From the NCBI GenBank assembly GCA_020002185.1, contig CM034542.1, positions 57,504,273 to 57,568,272 of the forward strand: 64,000 nucleotides of DNA, in the 5' to 3' direction. The translations under genes and the position numbers were made by a program. The notes beneath the pieces were generated by a model. That model worked only from the letters and a program-made list of their open reading frames with translations, was not told the origin of the DNA and searched no databases. Below are positions 45,501-56,638 of the stretch, piece by piece. This DNA comes from Paraescarpia echinospica (taxonomy: Eukaryota; Annelida; Polychaeta; Sabellida; Siboglinidae). How positions within the stretch are numbered: the stretch's first letter is position 1; every line of letters begins with the position of its first letter.

Positions 45501-46740
45501 CCGTATCATACATGTGTGCATGTCTAACTCGAATTATAATATCAACTTTAAAGCAAATGTGCCAATTCCGTCACCACTCGATTCCACAAAGCAAAATGCC
45601 GCTATGTTCACCCAAAACACGAATCTGTCTGGTCACGCTCACTGCTATCACTCCCGGGTCGCAAAAATGTGAACCAATTACGTATTGAGCTACCACAACA
45701 CTATTCTTAAAACGTGTCACGAAAATGTCCAACCGTGACATTTCGCCTAAAGTGCATCGTAAAAGTCACGTATATCCTTGGAAAGACTACGTACATGTAC
45801 TCTTTCGCGGTAGCGCTCTGCGTAATGCCGAGCCTATATACGCAGGTAAGGCGTAAGCGATTTGTGCAGTAATTAGGGCACTCGTTGTAGCCACTGCGTC
45901 CTGTCTCAAATAGCGCACGGGTGACGCCTTCAAACGGTCCGCCGGTTTGATTTATTTCGAAGACTATTGCCATCATGACACGAAGCAGAGAGAATAACAT
46001 TGCGTATTGTGTGTGCGTGCGTACCAAGATGTTTTAGTACATACAGTGTATCGTGCACTACATTCTATTCACCTGTTTTGTTTTACCTGGTAACGTTAGA
46101 CCTATCTGATGTGACGCATTGGTTATGTTGAAAATGTTTGATGTTTTGTCACACATTGTAACTAGATGTGCTACGCATTGTAACTAAACGTTTTACAACG
46201 CTGCATTGTAGCGAACATTCTCTGATACTCCTCAAAGGGTCGTAGAGAAAAAACATTTGCATTGTCGGTAGCAAACATATATGCACACATGGTCAAGACG
46301 AAGGATGCGATCAATATAATTCCCTTGGTTTGATTCTGTCACGTAAGTGGCATCACCCGGAAACGCTTTGTACTCTGGTCGAGAACATGCACGCACGCAC
46401 GCGCACACATGCTTGAGGGGGGCATAGTCCCATTAAATAAAATACATCCGACCATTGTTGATAATCTGCTAACTTGCGTAAGAAATCTTAGAATTTCCCT
46501 TCTTACATCCATTCCAATAGACCATTAACTTTACAACGGTTAATCAGGCGTACGTTTTCTGTGGCAGGTGCGTGGAACGGGACCGGAAGTGGAGGACAGG
46601 ATGTGTCGTCACAGCAACGTCATGACATTGCTGCTGCTCTTTATATGTACATTGCTCATATCCAGTCTGTGCGCCTTCGAGATCCGGTGGATTCCAGGTG
46701 AGAGACACAAGGACGTTGACTGAGAGCAAGACCAGTTTTC

Positions 46741-46875
46741 GCGTATTAATTGCAGCGTGGCTGAATTCTTCCAGATAAGTCGATATGGTGTTCGATTGAC
46801 TGGGTCTGCCAGGGAGTAATGTGTAAAGCGCTTTGAAAAGTCACAGGGACTGGGTACTGCGCTATATAAGAATAC
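46741..46875 (+). mobile_element. SINE copy (body and 3' domain)
   Basis: GCGTATTAATTGCAGCGTGG, TGGTGTTCGATTGACTGGGT, GTAAAGCGCTTTGAA and ACTGCGCTATATAAGAAT match the family at 37.2 and 40.5 kb. The upstream tRNA-like head is not recognisable. Confidence 0.82.
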
Positions 46876-47889
46876 AGCGATACATAGTTTTAAAAAAAAG
46901 TTATATTTGTTGCCAAATTCGTGCCCAGAAACGGCTGACGCTGGTGCAATTCGCACTTCTATTGGGATCAGAAATGCGCGATTCTGAGCCAGCTGGTGTG
47001 ACAAATGGGTGGACTCGAAACGGTTTATAATACTGTTTTTGACGTACATTTTATTTTCAATATGGTGACATTTGGACAAATGTTTTGTCAAATACTGGGG
47101 TCTTGTGATTCTTGCAAGATATATTGCGTATTGCATCATTCGGGTAGTATCGCGATTGATCGATGAGTCGATGAATTGTCACAACCTCAATAGACAGAAG
47201 AACAAGCGTTATCCTATTGTCTGGAAAGCAACCCACGCAATTAATATCTGTCTGCACCCATTCTGTCAGATTTAAGATTGTCTACGTCAGTGGTTCTTAA
47301 GCCCTGGGTCGCGACCTAAAATTGGGTCGCCAAGCCATTTTGAATGGGTCGCCAAGTGTCTCCAGTGACTCCGAATTTTTCTTTTTGTCCCGCTTGCACA
47401 CGAAACCTAGTGCATGCGAGACGAAAAAGTTTTGCCAGTTGAATGTTGCATGAATTCGATCGAATATCCCAAGGAATTTTAACATTTGGCGTAAGCTGTT
47501 GAATATTTTTCATACAAAATAGTTCGACCTTCTGTCTCCGTCCACCATACACCTGTATTTGGGGTTTAGTATGCAAATGTGCTAAATAATACGTCACAAA
47601 ATACGGTAGATCTTCCGCTTTTCATGATTTCATGGCTGTAGATGAGGACTTTCTGCCATGAGCCTGGCGCTGCAGTCATGAGGTGGTGCGTGCTAAATAG
47701 GGATCCGCTCCACGGCAGGATTATTTTTCAATTTTATGGTATATATATATATATATAAACACACATACATATTAATACAACCATCAAGTGACATCAATAA
47801 TCCGAAGACAATTTGAAATTACATTTATATATATATAATTTTACTGTATAATATACAGTAGTTTATTATAATTATATATGTGAAGACAA

Positions 47890-48138
47890 ACTGTGGTTTG
47901 TCTGGATAAATGTAAATAAAAAACGTAGAAGATCAGTTATCCGCAATCCCAGAAAATCATTTCGACGACTTTCTTTTGAGACACACATTTGTAAAACGTC
48001 CATCCATCGCATTCTTAGGAAGGACATTCATGCATTCCCTTACAAAATCCAAACTGAAAGTGAACTAACTGACCAGCAAAAAGCCAAACGAGTGGAATTT
48101 GCCAGGTGGTTCTCCGGAAGAACCACTTGCGGATGACA
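47890..48138 (+). pseudogene. Tc1/mariner-type transposase N-terminal relic
   Basis: A plus-strand open stretch ends at a TGA near 48136. The core reads SFRRLSFETHICKTSIHRIL, then RKDIHAFPYKIQ and KAKRVEFARWF. This is the second helix-turn-helix of Tc1/mariner-like DNA-binding domains, with the S-V-x-R-I-L and F-P-Y-K-I-Q signatures. The DDE catalytic domain is absent. A string ACAGGGACCCATAAATG near 48337 resembles a mariner-type terminal repeat, so an internally deleted copy may be nested in the hAT element. Confidence 0.75.
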
Positions 48139-48349
48139 GAACAAATATGCATATTTCAAAATATGCTCACATCAAAATATACGATGCAAAACGTATATAG
48201 AATTATTCCAGTTTTCTGATGATAAACAACAACAACAACGGAAGTCAAATTTGGCGTTTAGTAACGAGTTTTTGACTCGTCAATTGAAGAGCGACTAGGT
48301 TGTAGGCCGGCTCTATTTCGGGTTCAGCGATATACACAGGGACCCATAA

Positions 48350-50560
48350 ATGTATATTTTGTTATTTGTGAGTATTTCATGCTAAAAATTACAGTATATA
48401 TGGCAGTTGTCAACCGAATATATATGGTTTAATATGTACTGAAATTAAACTTGCACCACTTAAACGTCAATATGTTGCCGGTTCACACGTAAAATGTTGT
48501 TATGATAACTAAAAAAAACTATCAGTTCAGTAGGCTTCCAAAACAATCCATGAATCAACGATCTACAGGCCGTGGCGACATGCTGCCTGTGTAAGACGCA
48601 CTATGTTGTTACGCTGGCGCTGCGCTCGGGTCAGGTCGAAAAATGAAGCGTAGATCATGCTTCTTCACAGACCTCGCACGGCGTCAATTTTATTCATATT
48701 TAGGCAGAATTAAAGTTTATATTGATGAGGAATTGTAGTTCGACCGAACAGTGATAAGCACTCGTCCGAACGAAGAAACATGTGCCGGCCACATGCGAAT
48801 GTAACATAAGCCTTTGCGTAGCTGTCAACTTTTGCTAATAACTTCACTATTTCACATCCGATCGACCAGAGCTTACTGCCAATCGTTTCGGCATTACATT
48901 TGGAATCCATTAAATGTTGTTTTGTGAAAATTATATTTAATTTGTTGCCGCGCCGACACTTAAAAGGTGAACGATTTGCAAATGTTACCTGAGTGTCGAC
49001 GCTTAGCGAGGCTTCGGTAGCTCGCTCGCTACTCGTGCCGTTAGTTAAGTTTCTAACATTCTATTGGATGCGTATGCAAGATATTTCGACATATTGTGGG
49101 TCCTAACTGCAAACAAATATGATCTACACAACAAATAATATTGTATTGATAACTTGTAGTGAATAATTTGAGTATTTGTTTACCGTTAAAAGTGGATGTC
49201 CCCATTGCAATAAAATAGACTGAGCCACACAACGTTATCAATGGACATTAGTACAAGTCGATCTTTGGTGTGAGGGGCGGGCGATGCCCGTCGTTAACTG
49301 ACATTTTGCTAAACATTATTTGTGCTGTTTTCGCTGTTTGTTATCCCACTTTACATGATCGAATATGTTTTATGTATACTGCAACATGTATGTCTTATGT
49401 TAAAAACGATTAGGGAATTTCGAAATATAGTAAATAACAGGAATCTCGGCAAGCGGCGCTGCTACGCCCTTGTCCGACCGGCGAGAATATGTTGGCGTGT
49501 CGTTGCTATTTAGACTTTCAAGTTGCCTTTACAATCTAGGGATACGCATGTAATTACTTTATTATGTTATAATGGTTGTTCTGGTTTCAGGTCCAGAACA
49601 GTTTTAATTTTGACAATTTTCCTTGACTCAAGGTGATCAGGGAAAGGAAACCCATTCACAAAGTCAGATAAAAACCAAACAACATGACATAGCTCAATGA
49701 AACTTGTTGTAATGTCCAATTTTATTTTCCAGGTGTTCATATTTTTATTTGCCCGAGTTATATATTTTTTATTTTATGCCTGTCTCCTGCCAGGTGCTAA
49801 ACTGCCAAAACAACACATTTCCTCATTTTGAAAACATGATATCTTGAAAACTATCATTCACATCCATCTCATATTCTGTGTACTAATTGTACATGTTGTT
49901 GTCCTTGGACAGGTGTAATATTATGATATTCAAGATATTAATAAAAAAATTGTATTAGGTCAAAATGACATTTTTATAACAAAATGCTTGCCCGATCCTA
50001 TATAGTCGGATTTTGTTAAGTAGAAAAAAATGTGTACTGGTAATTTCTTATGTTTAACTAACATTGCACTTTTCATAGTTGTACTGAAACATCAGCTTGA
50101 TAACCAAATGTCGCTGTACAGTCGGTCATTTATAGCTCCATGGTCGGATTCATACGTATATATATATATATATATATATACTTATTTTGTTACATTTTCC
50201 ATGTGAAATGTTGGTTAGGCTGTATAATTGGTTTGAAACTTAGTAGATATTTTTATAGCGTGAATTATCGGTCTGGCGGAAGAATTAGACACAAAACCGG
50301 TAGGTCGAGAGATTATCCCCCAAATGAAGAAAACTGGTATGTTCTACTACCAAAGCGGGAGACATGGCCCCTCTGAATAATTTGTAGGGTGTACCCCTTT
50401 TTACGTCGATAAAGCAAGGGAAGTCGCTGATTCTTGTGTGATTCTTACATGCTCAGCAAGCAACTTTAATAAGTGTTCTCATTTATAACTCATCTATGTT
50501 TTGTCCATTTATGTTTTAATATATATATTTTTTAATTATATATTTTATCAACCAACTGTT
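48350..50560. other. Interior of the 47.3-kb hAT element, unannotated
   Basis: AT-rich with a TA tract at about 50155-50182. No coding domain is recognised on either strand. Confidence 0.5.
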
Positions 50561-50641
50561 TTAAGGCATGGGTCGCCAAGCAAGTCTTGCGACCGAATTT
50601 TGGTTCGCGGCCAAAAAAGATTAAGAACCGCTGGTCTAGGT

Positions 50642-51837
50642 CATGCGACTCAATTCTGTGGTATTGCGCTTCTTTTGCGTTGGTTCGATTGTTGGAAATG
50701 TCATTCTGGTTTGGTTTCCATTTCCACAACACAGTTACGACTCTAGGTGTGCCAATTGTCATGCTTTTTGTCAAAATGTGCACAATTCGCTTAATGTTTA
50801 GCTTTCACACGCCGTATTATTATTCACATCTGTCACACGTTGCTCGTATTAGTAAGTTGTAAGCCTGCTACATTTTGCCAACGCTTCATTCGATCCAGTT
50901 CTATTCCGACGGGATTGCTCTCGCGCCCGGAATAGCGTAGGCGTTAGATGTCGTGTCGACGAAACAATTTCGTCCACACTCAGTGTGGCGCCCTGTCATT
51001 TTGTTTCGACGTTCGTGACACAACGTAATCACGTACGATACGACAACGGCTTGTTTCCGCGATGCAGTTGACAGGCAACCTACGTTCACTACTGCTATAA
51101 TATCGCACGGACGGCCCGAATACAAGACGGTTTATTTGATTTTCAAGGAATACGGCTGTATACTACATTGTTTACACGGATTTGCCTCAGATGAAAGAAA
51201 CTGTGCATAAATACATTTATTATAGAGTTCATCACGCAAGTATACGAATAACAAACTTATTTAATGTGGGGGCCGAAGATAAAACATTTTGATGTTAAGC
51301 AAATTACCGACAAAACCTGGCGGATTGTGTGTGTGTGCGTGTGTGCGTTATTTGTCTGCTACATAACTAATGACGACGTCTAATGAATTGTTTGGGAGAA
51401 TGCGGATGGTTGTTACAGTCTTTTCTTACTTTCATCTTTGTAATAACAGTTCCTTAACTTGTGTTGCTGCCATGAATAACTTAAATACATGATCTATCTA
51501 TGGGTGCAAATAATGTCGATGTAGCTTTGTTCAAATCATGATGGTTTGGTCATTCAAAAAGGTATCTCCTGTGACAAACTGCCACATACTCGGGTTGGTT
51601 GTCATAGACTGTAGGTGCTTTGATAATGGGAAGTGTGTTTACAACCAATATTAACCTAGTGAAAGATGCAATCTGAAGAGTGCCTGGTGGCGTATCAATG
51701 AATTTGTAAAAACACTGCAAATGGCTAAAAACTGCGATACCAAACTTTTCACGTTAAGCATATTTTTTAATCACATGCTGCACGGAAAATATTTGTTGGA
51801 ATCATCATTTCAACCTAACATACTTTGACACACCGAA
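50642..51837. other. Unannotated stretch
   Basis: Nothing recognised over 1.2 kb. Confidence 0.5.
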
Positions 51838-52310
51838 TTGAAGAAATTGCCCCACGCAGCTTGGCAGAATGGTTCCTCACCATCAACGAATCCAAAACCG
51901 AAAGAACATCTGTCCAGAGACACACCGACTGAATATCTGAGGAGTGGCGGATGACAAAGAAGCTAGGCTCATTACTGCGAGACGCAGAGGATGTCGCACG
52001 CCGTAAACAGCTCCAACTGTAGCATTTCGGAAGCTGTGGACAGTCTGGTTCAGGCGGATTCAGATCAGTTTGAAGCTACGGCTTTGCTAACGAACTTCCC
52101 TGCTCAGCTTGCAATTGAAGAATACTTCAAGCCGGACAAGGGCGGCTTTCGTGGGCGACCTCGGGTGACATTGTCAACGATGCTGAACGGGGACTTGAAT
52201 CAAGTTGGCTTGCAACTGCGCAGTTCCGCGGACGTCAGAAAGCTACGTGCTCTCAACCGCGCCGAATGCACGAACTGTCGAAGCAGATCATTGAACTGGC
52301 ATAATCGAAT
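51838..52310 (+). pseudogene. LINE ORF2 thumb/C-terminal remnant (fifth family)
   Basis: Plus-strand blocks in shifting frames give a LINE C-terminus. LTINESKTERTSVQRHTD is the post-FADD thumb segment, with the N-x-x-K-T-E pattern. EEWRMTKKLGSLLRDAEDVA and VAFRKLWTVWFRR follow. After a deletion comes GGFRGRPRVTLSTMLNGDL, then a relic of the last block (52100-52310). The RT core upstream is missing and at least two frameshifts are present. The order and spacing support one decayed ORF. Confidence 0.8.
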
Positions 52311-53428
52311 CTTACATCATTTGAAATGCGAACATGCTTATTACACGTATACCTTGACATGTGTAATGTGAGTTTGAAAACCTCCGCCTCCATCAAGATT
52401 TAACAAGACTTGTTGCTGTGCGAATGAATTTGCCGTTAGACATTTGAGAGCTTACAATCGATACTATTCGACATGACAATCTCCTCAAACGCAACTAAAT
52501 ATACACAAGTCGTTGCTATAACCATAAATACCCGAGGTAGTAACATCTCAAAATTTTACTTATGGCATGAAAAATGCGAACACGTCGCCACCGTGTTAAT
52601 ATTAAGTCACAAAACAAACAATTACAACTGGGAGTTGTCCACTAAACGGTCACTGCAGTGTGACGTCAATCCTGCATGTTGCCGCCTTCTAGCCCTAGCC
52701 TAGGGAAAACACTAGGTCTAGACTAGAGGCATTGTGACAACCAACCCGGTCTCACCTACCACACAATTCCCAGTAAGGTGATATATTTTTAAACAGGTAA
52801 TCCACTTAACTGCCAGTTTACGCTATCACAAGTAATAACTGTATCAACACCTTGTTTATTATACCTTATCGTTGATTGGATCTTTTTCGAAATGTGAGAG
52901 TGCGATATAGGCGGAAACGGAAGTAACAGCGAAACGAGGTAACCGCACGACAGTTGTGAATAAGACGCGCGTCAAACCGGACGTTAAAGGTGGCGGTCAC
53001 GCGTCAAAGCAATCTTGTTGATTAACAAAAAATGTAATGGTTATTCTGTGAGATTCCCTCCATAAGACACGTGTACACGCACAGTAATCAAACACCAATA
53101 CGACACGTGGGCGACACGCAATGTAATGAGTTTAGAATACCCATCCTCGAAAACACTGGGGAGTTTGCTATCTAGATTCAAAACACTCAGAGTCCTGGTT
53201 CAAAACTTAACGTTTTCGTCATAAGATCTTGTTCGTATTTATCATGCAATCATAATATAAACTTTAACTATAACCAGTTGTAGTATAAATACTGTAACAT
53301 GCTGACCGCTAATTATGAACGAGCGTGCGTGTGCGAGTGCTCCCGCGCGCGCGGGCGTGCACGTGGCATGCGTATATGTGTACGTGCGTATCCTTGAAAG
53401 TATTGTATCATAGTTTTATACAATAAAC

Positions 53429-53462
<34 letters not shown>

Positions 53463-54351
53463 TACATCACTTAAACAACTTCTTAATGTGTTTAGTGAAT
53501 ATACTTACAAACGGCTCTTTTTCTAGGAGATAATTCCCTAATCCTATTGTGCCCGGATAAGATTTATATGCCATATTTTCAGACTAAGACAATTGAGAAA
53601 AAAACCGTCTCTTGCCGGTTGACTCTGTGACATGACGCGTTGTCCGGACGAATTGAACCTTAAACGACTGTATAATCAGGGTATCAGCCAGGGTCTTCGC
53701 GAAATATCTTTTATGCGAATCCCTTTTTCGGAAACGAACACTTCCTTATGCATGGTCACCAAAATAAATATTAGTTTACAAAAGTACCCATCCGAGGGTG
53801 AGCCGTGTACAACGACCGTTGTGTGTTTTGTACCGAGTATAAGCTCTGTACCGAGTGGCTGTCTCGTGTGTCAAGGTTATCAAAGTGGTATGTAGTACGG
53901 CGATGTCGCCCTCGTATGACCTATGCCGGAGAGATGGCGTGTACTATGAGGAACCTAGTGGGACACCAACCTTTCTCCGGACTATTTATGTGACAGGAAC
54001 AATACTCTTTTGTTAATCAATGATATAATGTATTCATATAAACTAAACAACAACGACTCCGTGTACTTTCATGTTTTGCAGTTGATTATTGCTGGTAAAT
54101 GAACGTATCGATTTACTGATTACGGTTGATGGCGCTGGATCCAGTGCTTTTATGCATGCTAACATCCTTCCTCCTCCCGTAATCCCCCGCGTCGTAGGTT
54201 CACGTCACGAATTAGATTCCTACCTCTTGACGACTTATTGCCATCTCTCTCGCTCGTCTGTCGGTTTCTCACATTCTCTGCTGCTGATACCTGCCTTTTC
54301 CTAATTTATATTTACACTCTCTACCCACCTTAATTGTGTTCTCCTTCTACT
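52311..54351. other. Unannotated stretch with ATC microsatellite
   Basis: (ATC)n of about 30 bp lies near 53430-53460. Otherwise no gene or repeat end is recognised over 2 kb. Confidence 0.5.
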
Positions 54352-56117
54352 GTCCTCTAGAAGATAGTGCTGGAAATACAATATCAGAGGGATTCTTAAT
54401 GGCAGAAGACCTGAATGAGTATTTTAGTTCAGTGTTTACCAGGGAAGATATTAGTTCACTGCCAGTACCAGAGGCTAAGTTCAAGGGGGCAGATTCAGAC
54501 TATTTAGGACAGTTAGTTGTAACCTCGGAAATGGTAGCTAAGAAAATAAGGGCTATGAAGGATAATAAATCACCTGGAGTGGACGGGATTCCGCCCAAAC
54601 TACTATTGGAAATTGTAGAACAAATTAGCGTACCGCTTGCAACAGTTTTCAATTTGTCATTAGAAGAGGGAGTGGTTCCTTTAGAATGGAAAGAGGCAAA
54701 CATTATACCGTTATTTAAAAAAGGTTCGAGAAACAAGTCAGAGAACTATAGACCAGTGAGTTTAACATCAGTGATTTGCAAATTATTAGAAAGACTAATT
54801 AAAGATCACATGGTGGATTTTCTTGTTAAACATAACTTGATAAACCCATCTCAACATGGGTTTTTAAAAGCGAGGTCATGCTTAACAAATATGTTATGTT
54901 TTTTGGAAGACATCACTAGGTGGGTAGATGAGGGATCACCAGTAGATATCATCTATTTAGATTTTCAAAAAGCTTTCGACAAAGTACCACATCAAAGATT
55001 ACTCCTTAAGCTAAAGGCCCATGGCATAGGAAATGGTATAATAAACTGGATAGAAAAATGGCTGAATGACAGAAGACAACGTGTAGTAGTTGATGGGGAG
55101 GCTTCAAGCTGGAAATCGGTATTGAGTGGGGTACCACAGGGATCAGTACTAGGACCTATATTATTCTTAATATATATCAACGATTTGGACGATGATATAA
55201 CAAGCAAGGTGTTAAAATTTGCGGATGATACAAAAGTGTTTAGAAGGATTAAAAGTGATGGAGACAGACAGCATTTACAAGATGATCTTGATAGGTTGAT
55301 CAAATGGTCTGAAAAGTGGCAAATGCTGTTCAATTTTTGGGAAATGTAAATGCCTCCACACAGGTCATGGGAATGAAGAGGTAAAATATAAAATGGGGGG
55401 TACTGTTCTAAGTACTACTGTAAAAGAAAAGGACTTGGGTTAACCATTAGTGCTGATATGAAGGTTTCAGAGCAGTGCGGAATTGCAGCGTCAAAGGGAA
55501 ATCAAATCCTTGGATTAATTAGGCGAAATATAGCGTATAAGAAAAAATAATTAATAGTACCGCTGTACAAAACAATAGTGAGGCCTCATTTATAATATTG
55601 TATACAAGCATGGAGGCCATATCGCAAGAAGGACATAGATATGCTAGAAAGAGTACAGAGGAGAGCGACTAAAATGATACCAAATCTGAGGGATCTTAGT
55701 TACGAAATACGCCTAAAAGAATGTGGTTTAACAACATTAGAGACCAGGAGATTGAGAGGAGATCACATAGAAGTGTTTAAAATATTGAATGGTTATGAAA
55801 ATATTGATAAAACATTTTCTCAGTTAAGAAAATAAGGACCAGAGGACATATGAAGCTACATTAGTAAAGGCAGTGTAGATTAGATATAAGAAGTTCTCAT
55901 TCTCTGGGACTGTAAATGAATGGAACAGATTATCTCCTGATTGTGTTGGTGCTAGTAGCGTGAATGTGTTTAAAATAAAATCGACACACACCTTAAAAAG
56001 GCGGGATACATGTAGATAAAAAGTATTGGACTCTCGATAAGCCAAAAGGCTTCCTTGTCCACCTGCCATCCAGAGTAATTTTCTGGATGGCAATCTTGTT
56101 AAATCTTGTTAAACACA
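54352..56117 (+). mobile_element. CR1 retrotransposon, copy C (5'-truncated)
   Basis: Homology to copy A starts abruptly at GTCCTCTAGAAGAT (54352) between the endonuclease and RT domains. It runs to the 3' UTR and two copies of the terminal AAATCTTGTT unit. 5' truncation is the normal outcome of target-primed reverse transcription. It is very close to copy A and shares its thumb nonsense codon. Confidence 0.95.
54400..55955 (+). pseudogene. CR1 copy C ORF2 fragment: reverse transcriptase
   Basis: The RT frame is open from the truncation to 55349, with PGVDGIPP, NYRPVSL, DFQKAFDKV, GVPQGSVLGP and KFADDTKVF visible. It is lost at a T run (55336-55340) one base longer than in A and B. Further breaks include a deleted G near 55439, a TAA in the AAAAAATAA region near 55547 and the shared GAA-to-TAA codon near 55590. 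The C-terminal block (55641 on) breaks again near 55808. The endonuclease domain is absent, so no functional protein is expected. Confidence 0.93.
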
Positions 56118-56129
56118 TACTGCCTAGTC

Positions 56130-56538
56130 TACCGTTATCTTACAAAATAACGCGCATGCGTACTTAACACATACGATGCATTTGTTTTAGGAAAAAAGTT
56201 AGCAGTCATGTCAGTACATTCATCGACAAATGTGTCTTTACATCGAATTTCTCTAATATCACTACACCACACGATTCCCGAGCCCTAACTAATCATATAC
56301 AACGCTTACTTTCATGCTTTTAGCTTTTCGTTTATTGTTTTTGAAATGGCATTGTCTATAGTTATCTTACAAAATAACGCGCATGCGAAGTTAACACATA
56401 CGACGCAGATACCGTTATCTTACAAAATAGCGCGCATGCGTACTTAAGAAATACGACGCATTTGTTTTAGGAAAAAAGTTAGCGGTCATGTCAGTACATT
56501 CATCGTCAAATGTGTCTTTACATCGAATTTCTCTAATA
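56130..56538. repeat. Direct repeats (129 bp) between two tail-to-tail CR1 copies
   Basis: 56130-56258 and 56410-56538 are 129-bp direct repeats of about 95 percent identity starting TACCGTTATCTTAC, each containing GCGCATGCG. A third partial unit (about 56361-56407) lies just before the second. CR1 copy C ends just left of the first unit, and the 3' end of copy B starts at the base after the second. Confidence 0.88.
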
Positions 56539-56638
56539 GATTTAACAAGATTTAACAAGATTGCCATCCAGAGAATTAACTCTAGATGGCAGGTGGACAA
56601 GGAAGCCCTTTGGCTTATCGAGAGTCCAACCCTTTTAT

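Larger units (their letters stand above)
47288..50633. mobile_element. hAT element (3346 bp), degenerate or non-autonomous
   Basis: The left end CAGTGGTTCTTAAG and the reverse complement of the right end CAGCGGTTCTTAAT match at 12 of 14 positions and fit the classic CAGNGGTTCT hAT terminus. Flanking 8-mers GTCTACGT (47280-47287) and GTCTAGGT (50634-50641) match 7 of 8. Subterminal GGGTCGC/GCGACC motifs recur on both sides (47305-47355 and 50565-50615). No hAT transposase domain is recognised in the interior, which instead contains a mariner-like relic and long unannotated AT-rich DNA. Confidence 0.85.

Noticed and set aside
46609..47139. 176-codon minus-strand open frame
   Set aside because: It runs antisense across a SINE and unrelated flanks and shows no domain.
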